Shown here: piece by piece, positions 6,106-10,760 of the stretch | How the letters are laid out: each line of letters opens with the position of its first letter | Numbering within the stretch: the stretch's first letter is position 1 | Notes under the pieces: generated by a model | What the model was told of the DNA's origin: nothing | Database searches by the model: none | What the model saw: only the letters and a program-made list of their open reading frames with translations | From: RYN-124 sp033851845 | GTDB lineage: Bacteria > Actinomycetota > Actinomycetes > Mycobacteriales > SCTD01 | NCBI GenBank assembly: GCA_033851845.1 | Contig: JAWWOH010000035.1 | Location: 1-10,760, forward strand | Reading direction: 5' to 3' | DNA length: 10,760 nucleotides | Translations under genes and position numbers: made by a program

Positions 6106-8597
6106 GCCGCAGCAGGGTGCAGACCTTCGCAGGCACGGGCGTGTGTGCCCTTGCCCTGATGCTGTCCTCACCGATCGGCGTCGCTGTCGCGTCGACGAAC
6201 GAGCCCGCCATCGTCGTCAACCGCGAGACCGTGCAGGCAGAGCTCAGCTCGTCGGGTGCGCTCGACACCGCTCGCCTGTTCAGCCAGCTGGTCGTGACGG
6301 GCGACGGCATCTACAAGGTGCTCGACCCCACGTCCGGCAAGAACATCCGCGACCTCAACGGCTTCTCCGCCCCCGACGTGCACAACGGAATGGCGGACTA
6401 CACGATCGACGTGCACGGCCGCACGACCCGTCGTACCGTCTCCGACTTCACCGGCAAGCTGCCCATCACGGTGCAGGCCGACTACACCCTCGACGGCAAG
6501 CGGATGAAGGCGCAGGACGTCGTCGGCAAGAGCGGCATCCTTGACGTGCAGTACACCGTCGAGAATGTCAGCGCCGCGCCGACGCAGATCAGCTACACCG
6601 TGGCCGGCAAGAAGGTCTCCAAGACGGTCAACCTCGTCACGCCGTACGTCGGTCAGCTGTCGCTGACCCTGCCGTCGTCGTACAGCGACATCGACGCCGT
6701 TCGCGCCGATGTCGGAGGCGACGGCCGCGGTGGTTCGGTGCTGAACTGGACGATGGTGCTCTTCGAGCCGATCGGTCAGGTCAAGCAGCGCTTCGGCTAC
6801 ACCGCTCGCGTCAAGAACGCGCAGCTGCCGGCGGCGACGGTCCAGGCCGTGCCGGTCTCGCCGAACAAGAAGCCGGAGCTCGCGTACGGCGAGAAGGGCT
6901 TCGCCGACGGCGTCGACTCGGCCGGCAACGTCGCCTTCGCCGGCGCCACGATCGACAGCAACATGATCAAGCTGCGCGACGGGGCAGGCGACCTGCTCGC
7001 CGGACTCACCAAGCTGGCGGCCGGCGCAGCTGCGCTGAAGGACGGGCTCGCCGGCTCCGCCGCGCCCGGTGCGCACCAACTCGCGGACGGCCTGGGCCAG
7101 GCGAAAGCGGGTAGCGCGAAGCTGGCCGCCGGCGCCGACCAGCTCGGCGGCGGACTGCAGCAGGTCAAGGCCGGCAGCGGCAAGCTGACGGCCGGTCTCG
7201 GCTCGGCCTCTGCCGGCTCCGAGAAGCTGCTCGACGGCAGTCAGGACCTCGCCACGGGCGCGGGACTCACCGCCGCCGGTGCGAAGTCACTGTCCGACGG
7301 CCTGGTGCAGATCAGCGCCGGCCTCGACCAGCTGTCCGCGGCGTCCGCGCTCCCCGCCGCGAAGGCGGGTGCGATCGCGTTGCGGGCCGGCGTCGACAAG
7401 CTCCTTGCCGGGCTCGGCGCGGCATCGACCCCGGGCACGATCATGAACGGCCTCGCCCAGGTCTCCGGCGGCCTCGGGACGCTTGGCTCGGGTGTCGCGC
7501 AGGCCAAGGGCGGCGTCGACCAGGTCAAGGCGGGGCTGGACGCCGCGACGACGTCGACCGGCGGCGTGACCTCGATCCAGAGCCTCGTCAATGCCGCAGG
7601 CCTGTTCGGCGCCTGCGCGGCGGGACCGCCGTCGCCGGCGCCCGCCAGCCTCTGCGACGTCGTGAACACGCTGAAGTACGCGGTCTCCCACCCGGCAGCG
7701 GGCGCGGATGCTGGTGGGCTGAAGGAGCAGACGCTGGCAGCAGCGGCCGGCCTCGGGCTGGTGTCCAGTGGCCTCGGCGGTCAGGCGCTCCCCGGCATCG
7801 CACAGCTCCAGACGGGGGTCGGTCAGGTCAGTGACGGAGTCCGTCAGGTGATCGCCGGTCTCAAGAGCGGCGACCCGGCCCACCCGGGTCTCGCCGAGGG
7901 TCTGGACGGCCTCGTCGCCGGCCTGACCGCGGCCGTCACCGGCGTCGCGCAGCTGTCGGCCGGTGCGAAGGCGGCGTCGACCGGATCGGTCGCGCTCGCC
8001 GACGGCACCAGCAAGGTCGCGGCTGGTGCTGCCCAGCTGTCCGGGCAGGGCGCCGCCCCGCTCGCGGACGGACTGGCGCAGCTGTACGCCGGCAGCAAGG
8101 CGCTCGATGCCGGACTCGGTCAGCTGGCGACCGGCGGTGGTCAGGCCGTCGCCGGCGTGCATGCGATCGACGACGGGCTGACGAAGCTGTACGCCGGGGG
8201 CACCGCCCTCGCGAACGGCCTCGACGCCGCCGCCGACGGCAGCGGCCAGCTCGCCGACGGCCTCAACCAGGCCAAGGCCGGCAACGTCAAGATCCACGAC
8301 GGGGTCGAGGCTCTGCGCACGCAGGCTGCTGTTCCCCTGACGACGGCCGGCGAGGCCGTCGCGGCCAGCTATGCGGAGCGCTACGCCACCATGAAGGCGC
8401 TCGACGAGAAGGGGGCTGACGGTGCACTGCCGTACGGCGCGCCTGCCGGCGCGACCGGCTCGGCGGCGTACATGTTCACGTTGGCGGCAGCAACGACGAA
8501 CTCCCGCGACAACACGACGCGCGGACTGGCCGCGATCGTGCTGCTCGGCCTGGCCAGCCTCAGTGGCTTCGTCGTACGGCGGCGCGTTACGGGCTGA
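6102..8597 (+). CDS. Exported, membrane-anchored xxxLxxG heptad-repeat protein (YhgE/Pip-like rod)
   Basis: The protein has 831 residues. A signal peptide occupies 1-30, with likely cleavage after AVA (28-30). An N-terminal beta-rich domain (about 35-275) includes YTLDGKRMKAQDVVGKSG, a segment I associate with Gram-positive surface proteins of the same build. From about 288 to 739 the chain is almost entirely heptads of type xxxLxxG (the TIGR03057 pattern), with 11 unbroken copies at 331-407. The heptads are interrupted around 490-540 by a region with Cys505 and Cys518. A conserved-looking LPYGAPAGATGSAAY segment (from 776) precedes one transmembrane helix (about 808-825) and RRR. The predicted form is a long helical extracellular rod anchored at its C terminus, with no LPXTG motif. 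The start has GAGG seven bases upstream and overlaps the previous stop. Its function is unknown. YhgE/Pip relatives include phage receptors and type VII secretion components (YueB/EsaA), which is suggestive only. Confidence 0.87.
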   Translation: MSRSRVQTFAGTGVCALALMLSSPIGVAVASTNEPAIVVNRETVQAELSSSGALDTARLFSQLVVTGDGIYKVLDPTSGKNIRDLNGFSAPDVHNGMADYTIDVHGRTTRRTVSDFTGKLPITVQADYTLDGKRMKAQDVVGKSGILDVQYTVENVSAAPTQISYTVAGKKVSKTVNLVTPYVGQLSLTLPSSYSDIDAVRADVGGDGRGGSVLNWTMVLFEPIGQVKQRFGYTARVKNAQLPAATVQAVPVSPNKKPELAYGEKGFADGVDSAGNVAFAGATIDSNMIKLRDGAGDLLAGLTKLAAGAAALKDGLAGSAAPGAHQLADGLGQAKAGSAKLAAGADQLGGGLQQVKAGSGKLTAGLGSASAGSEKLLDGSQDLATGAGLTAAGAKSLSDGLVQISAGLDQLSAASALPAAKAGAIALRAGVDKLLAGLGAASTPGTIMNGLAQVSGGLGTLGSGVAQAKGGVDQVKAGLDAATTSTGGVTSIQSLVNAAGLFGACAAGPPSPAPASLCDVVNTLKYAVSHPAAGADAGGLKEQTLAAAAGLGLVSSGLGGQALPGIAQLQTGVGQVSDGVRQVIAGLKSGDPAHPGLAEGLDGLVAGLTAAVTGVAQLSAGAKAASTGSVALADGTSKVAAGAAQLSGQGAAPLADGLAQLYAGSKALDAGLGQLATGGGQAVAGVHAIDDGLTKLYAGGTALANGLDAAADGSGQLADGLNQAKAGNVKIHDGVEALRTQAAVPLTTAGEAVAASYAERYATMKALDEKGADGALPYGAPAGATGSAAYMFTLAAATTNSRDNTTRGLAAIVLLGLASLSGFVVRRRVTG
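7092..7322 (+). repeat. Eleven consecutive heptad codon repeats in the rod protein
   Basis: Codons 331-407 read as 11 seven-residue units each ending in Gly, for example SAKLAAG, ADQLGGG, LQQVKAG and SEKLLDG. The DNA copies are diverged, so this is a protein-level repeat and not a recent tandem duplication. A second dense block follows the Cys-containing interruption, up to about codon 739. Confidence 0.8.
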
Positions 8598-8607
8598 ACG
8601 CGCAACA

Positions 8608-8644
8608 GGCCCGGCGGTCCGTCACCCGACAAGGGTGGCGGGCC
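8608..8644. terminator. Possible bidirectional stem-loop between convergent genes
   Basis: An inner stem CACCC (8623-8627) with GGGTG (8633-8637) and loop GACAA is enclosed by GGCCCG (8608-8613) with CGGGCC (8639-8644). It begins 11 bases past the rod-protein stop and extends into the last codons of the converging methyltransferase gene. There is no U-tract on either side. Such hairpins are often taken as terminators in high-GC actinobacteria, but this remains a guess. Confidence 0.35.
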
Positions 8645-9458
8645 GCTGCGGCTTCTGCGCCACGAACACGGCCGTGCCCGGCATCAGCGCGCCGCGCAGC
8701 GGGCTCCACTGTCCCCACACGTTCTCGTTGTCTGCGGGCCACTCGGGCTCGATGATGTCGACGACTGTCAGCCCGGCGCCCACGACCTCGCGGATGCGAT
8801 CGCCGAGGGTGCGGTGGTGCTCGACGTACGTCGCGCTCCCGTGGTCGTCGACTTCGACGTACGGCGTGCGGTCGAAGTACGACTGCTGCACGGTGAGCCC
8901 GGCCGGCCCGGGGTCATCGGGGAAGACCCACCGCATCGGATGCGTCACCGAGAAGACCAGCCGGCCGCCGGGCCGGAGCACCCGCGCGATCTCACGCATC
9001 ACACCCGCGGAGTCGGCGACAAAGGGGATCGCGCCGAACGCAGAGGCGACGACGTCGAACACCTCGGCGCGAAACGGCAGTGCCTGGGCATCGGCCTGCA
9101 CCAGCCGCTCCACCGGCACCGCGGTCCGCTCATCGAGGCGCCGGGCCTGCCGGAGCTGTCCCATCGAGACGTCGAAGGCGGTCACTCCTGCTCCCGCGGT
9201 CACCAGCCAGCGGGCGCCCTGTGCGGCGCCACAGCCGACCTCGAGGACGTCGCGGTCGCGCACGTCGCCGAGCAGTCGTGCGTCCGCCTCGCGAAGGCCC
9301 TCCGGGCACCAGAGCAGGTCTGCGTCGCCGAGGAAGGCGCCGTGCTCCTGGTAATACGCCGCTGACTGGGCGTCCCACCACCTTCTGTTGGCCCGCGCGC
9401 TCTCCAGCGCCCCCACCGCCCTCGCTGCCGGCGTACTCACAATTTCTTCGTCGCTCAC
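8622..9458 (-). CDS. Class I SAM-dependent methyltransferase
   Basis: This 278-residue cytoplasmic enzyme has a Rossmann-like methyltransferase core of Methyltransf_11 type. Motif I VLEVGCGAA is at 71-79. An acidic residue ending strand 2 (Asp96 in AFDVS) should bind the ribose. ADAQALPF (122-129) contacts the adenine, and the post-motif LRPGGRLVFS is at 161-170. Before the core is a 70-residue N-terminal region with WWDAQSAAYYQEHG (27-40), typical of this subgroup. After it comes HPMRWVFP and a C-terminal region rich in aromatic residues. The substrate is not deducible; small molecules or ribosomal/translation targets are possible. It is divergent from rpsA, an arrangement I recall from other actinobacteria. 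The start is GTG with AGGAG eight bases upstream. Its 3' end converges on the rod-protein gene with a 24-bp gap. Confidence 0.92.
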   Translation of the reverse strand: MSDEEIVSTPAARAVGALESARANRRWWDAQSAAYYQEHGAFLGDADLLWCPEGLREADARLLGDVRDRDVLEVGCGAAQGARWLVTAGAGVTAFDVSMGQLRQARRLDERTAVPVERLVQADAQALPFRAEVFDVVASAFGAIPFVADSAGVMREIARVLRPGGRLVFSVTHPMRWVFPDDPGPAGLTVQQSYFDRTPYVEVDDHGSATYVEHHRTLGDRIREVVGAGLTVVDIIEPEWPADNENVWGQWSPLRGALMPGTAVFVAQKPQRPATLVG

Positions 9459-9463
9459 TGCTT

Positions 9464-9492
9464 TTGCTCCTGTGCAGCCACGCGCCTAGACT
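9464..9492 (+). promoter_or_regulatory. Predicted rpsA promoter TTGCTC-17-TAGACT
   Basis: TTGCTC (9464-9469) and TAGACT (9487-9492) are separated by 17 bp, the optimal sigma-70/HrdB spacing. The -10 fits TANNNT. A start near 9499 would leave a leader of about 97 nt before the TTG codon. The -35 box overlaps the minus-strand AGGAG of the methyltransferase (9467-9471), so the two genes share control DNA. Confidence 0.6.
9467..9471 (-). promoter_or_regulatory. Shine-Dalgarno of the methyltransferase gene
   Basis: AGGAG on the minus strand lies eight bases before the GTG at 9458-9456. It supports GTG as the start over any internal Met. It sits inside the predicted -35 region of rpsA. Confidence 0.7.
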
Positions 9493-9545
9493 GCCAGGAA
9501 GCGGTGCCTGCTTTCGCGTGCCCGCGCACCAGCACTCCCCACGAG

Positions 9546-9562
9546 GCGTCCACCCGGGACGC
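9546..9562 (+). other. Hairpin in the rpsA leader
   Basis: GCGTCC (9546-9551) can pair with GGACGC (9557-9562) around the loop ACCCG, 33 bases before the rpsA start codon. In E. coli the rpsA leader folds into hairpins used for S1 autoregulation. Whether this actinobacterial leader does the same is unknown. Confidence 0.35.
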
Positions 9563-9595
9563 GTCACGACCCCTTATCCCTACGGAGCATCTCTC

Positions 9596-10760
9596 TTGAC
9601 CAGCACCCTCGACAGCCCCTCCACTCCCCAGGTCGCCATCAACGACATCGGGAGCATGGAGGACTTCCTCGCCGCCATCGACGAGACGATCAAGTACTTC
9701 AACGACGGCGACATCGTCGAAGGCACCATCGTCAAGGTCGACCGCGACGAGGTCCTCCTCGACATCGGCTACAAGACCGAGGGCGTCATCCCCTCGCGCG
9801 AGCTGAGCATCAAGCACGACGTCGACCCCAACGACGTCGTCAAGGTCGGCGACCTGGTCGAGGCCCTCGTCCTCCAGAAGGAGGACAAGGAGGGGCGACT
9901 CATCCTGTCCAAGAAGCGGGCGCAGTACGAACGCGCCTGGGGCACGATCGAGAAGATCAAGGAGGAGGACGGCATCGTCACCGGCACGGTGATCGAGGTC
10001 GTCAAGGGCGGTCTGATCCTCGACATCGGCCTGCGCGGCTTCCTGCCCGCGTCGCTGGTCGAGATGCGTCGCGTTCGTGACCTTCAGCCGTACGTCGGCA
10101 AGGAGCTCGAGGCGAAGATCATCGAGCTGGACAAGAACCGCAACAACGTCGTGCTGTCCCGCCGGCAGTGGCTCGAGCAGACGCAGAGCGAGGTGCGCTC
10201 GACGTTCCTCGCCACGCTGCAGAAGGGCCAGGTCCGCTCCGGCGTCGTGTCCTCGATCGTCAACTTCGGGGCGTTCGTCGACCTCGGTGGCGTCGACGGT
10301 CTCGTCCACGTCTCCGAGCTGTCGTGGAAGCACATCGACCACCCGTCCGAGGTCGTCGAGGTCGGTCAGGAGGTCACCGTCGAGGTCCTCGACGTCGACC
10401 TGGACCGCGAGCGGGTCTCCCTGTCGCTGAAGGCGACGCAGGAGGACCCGTGGCAGCAGTTCGCCCGCACGCACCAGATCAACCAGGTCGTGCCGGGTCG
10501 CGTCACCAAGCTCGTTCCCTTCGGTGCGTTCGTGCGCGTCGACGAGGGCATCGAGGGCCTCGTGCACATCTCCGAGCTGGCCGAGCGCCACGTCGAGATC
10601 CCGGAGCAGGTCGTCAACGTCGGCGACGAGCTGCTCGTCAAGGTCATCGACATCGACCTCGAGCGTCGCCGCATCTCGCTGTCGCTCAAGCAGGCCAACG
10701 AGAACGGCCCGCAGGCCGAGGAGCACTTCGACCCGGCGCAGTACGGCATGGCGGCCAACT
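9596..10760 (+). CDS. rpsA: 30S ribosomal protein S1 (3' truncated by window end)
   Basis: The frame is open to the last base and gives 388 residues with no stop. Four S1 (OB-fold) RNA-binding domains are visible: about 38-107 (GDIVEGTIVKVDRDEVLLD), 126-190 (GIVTGTVIEVVKGGLILD), 211-279 (GQVRSGVVSSIVNFGAFVD) and 297-365 (QVVPGRVTKLVPFGAFV). This is the four-domain build of actinobacterial S1; E. coli has six. The missing part should be the short variable tail of about 100 residues. S1 binds mRNA at the small subunit and aids initiation. The start is TTG at 9596, giving MTSTLDSPSTPQVAIND, with GGAG (9584-9587) eight bases upstream. The next in-frame ATG (9656) would cut a conserved N-terminal segment. 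Transcription is probably from TTGCTC-17-TAGACT through a roughly 97-nt leader. Confidence 0.97.
   Translation, partial: MTSTLDSPSTPQVAINDIGSMEDFLAAIDETIKYFNDGDIVEGTIVKVDRDEVLLDIGYKTEGVIPSRELSIKHDVDPNDVVKVGDLVEALVLQKEDKEGRLILSKKRAQYERAWGTIEKIKEEDGIVTGTVIEVVKGGLILDIGLRGFLPASLVEMRRVRDLQPYVGKELEAKIIELDKNRNNVVLSRRQWLEQTQSEVRSTFLATLQKGQVRSGVVSSIVNFGAFVDLGGVDGLVHVSELSWKHIDHPSEVVEVGQEVTVEVLDVDLDRERVSLSLKATQEDPWQQFARTHQINQVVPGRVTKLVPFGAFVRVDEGIEGLVHISELAERHVEIPEQVVNVGDELLVKVIDIDLERRRISLSLKQANENGPQAEEHFDPAQYGMAAN

Noticed and set aside
6144..6146. Cys15 in the rod-protein signal peptide as a lipobox cysteine
   Set aside because: The surrounding GTGVC lacks the lipobox L-x-[AG]-C pattern and lies before the hydrophobic core; a normal AVA cleavage site follows.
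7287..8297. 336-codon minus-strand open frame opposite the rod protein
   Set aside because: Its apparent repeats are the antisense of the heptad codons. It has no start signal and no motif.
8521..8597. Sortase (LPXTG) anchoring of the rod protein
   Set aside because: A hydrophobic helix and RRR tail are present, but no LPxTG-like motif precedes them. Simple membrane anchoring is more likely.
9455..10726. 423-codon minus-strand open frame opposite rpsA
   Set aside because: The plus strand encodes four S1 domains. The minus frame is a low-complexity Asp/Leu/Val mirror of the rpsA codons.

Overview
The window looks like chromosomal DNA of a high-GC Gram-positive bacterium (Actinomycetota). It has strongly G/C-ending codons, GTG and TTG starts, a DNA polymerase I of actinobacterial type (degenerate proofreading domain, Tyr in the O-helix), and polA and rpsA in the same neighbourhood, as in mycobacteria and streptomycetes. 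I cannot assign an order or genus.

Layout. Positions 1-79 are the right end of an IS481-like insertion sequence, with the last codons of its transposase. It abuts a palindromic GCTAGC that supplies stop codons to both the transposase and the convergent thioesterase. Next come a minus-strand hotdog-fold thioesterase (81-488) and the divergent polA (515-3232), which appears to be leaderless. A small P-loop kinase-like gene follows polA with almost no gap (about 3238-3759). Then comes a secreted alpha/beta hydrolase (3852-5249). After a 235-bp intergenic region with a CRP/GlxR-like palindrome lies a two-gene operon with an ATGA overlap: a six-helix membrane protein (5485-6105) and an 831-residue exported, C-terminally anchored protein built largely of xxxLxxG heptads (6102-8597). 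A minus-strand SAM methyltransferase (8622-9458) converges on that operon. It is divergent from rpsA (9596 to the window end, 3' truncated), which begins with TTG behind a recognisable sigma-70-type promoter.

How it fits together. polA and rpsA are housekeeping genes. The roughly 6.4 kb between them hold envelope-directed cargo: the hydrolase, and the membrane protein plus heptad-rod pair. The rod protein and its overlapping six-helix partner are the best candidate here for an incompletely described system. The pair looks like a translationally coupled cell-surface module related in architecture to YhgE/Pip proteins, but no function can be read from sequence alone. The other observations concern gene boundaries and regulation: the IS target site doubling as a stop codon, a leaderless polA, a possible CTG start, and the overlap of the rpsA promoter with the methyltransferase translation signal.
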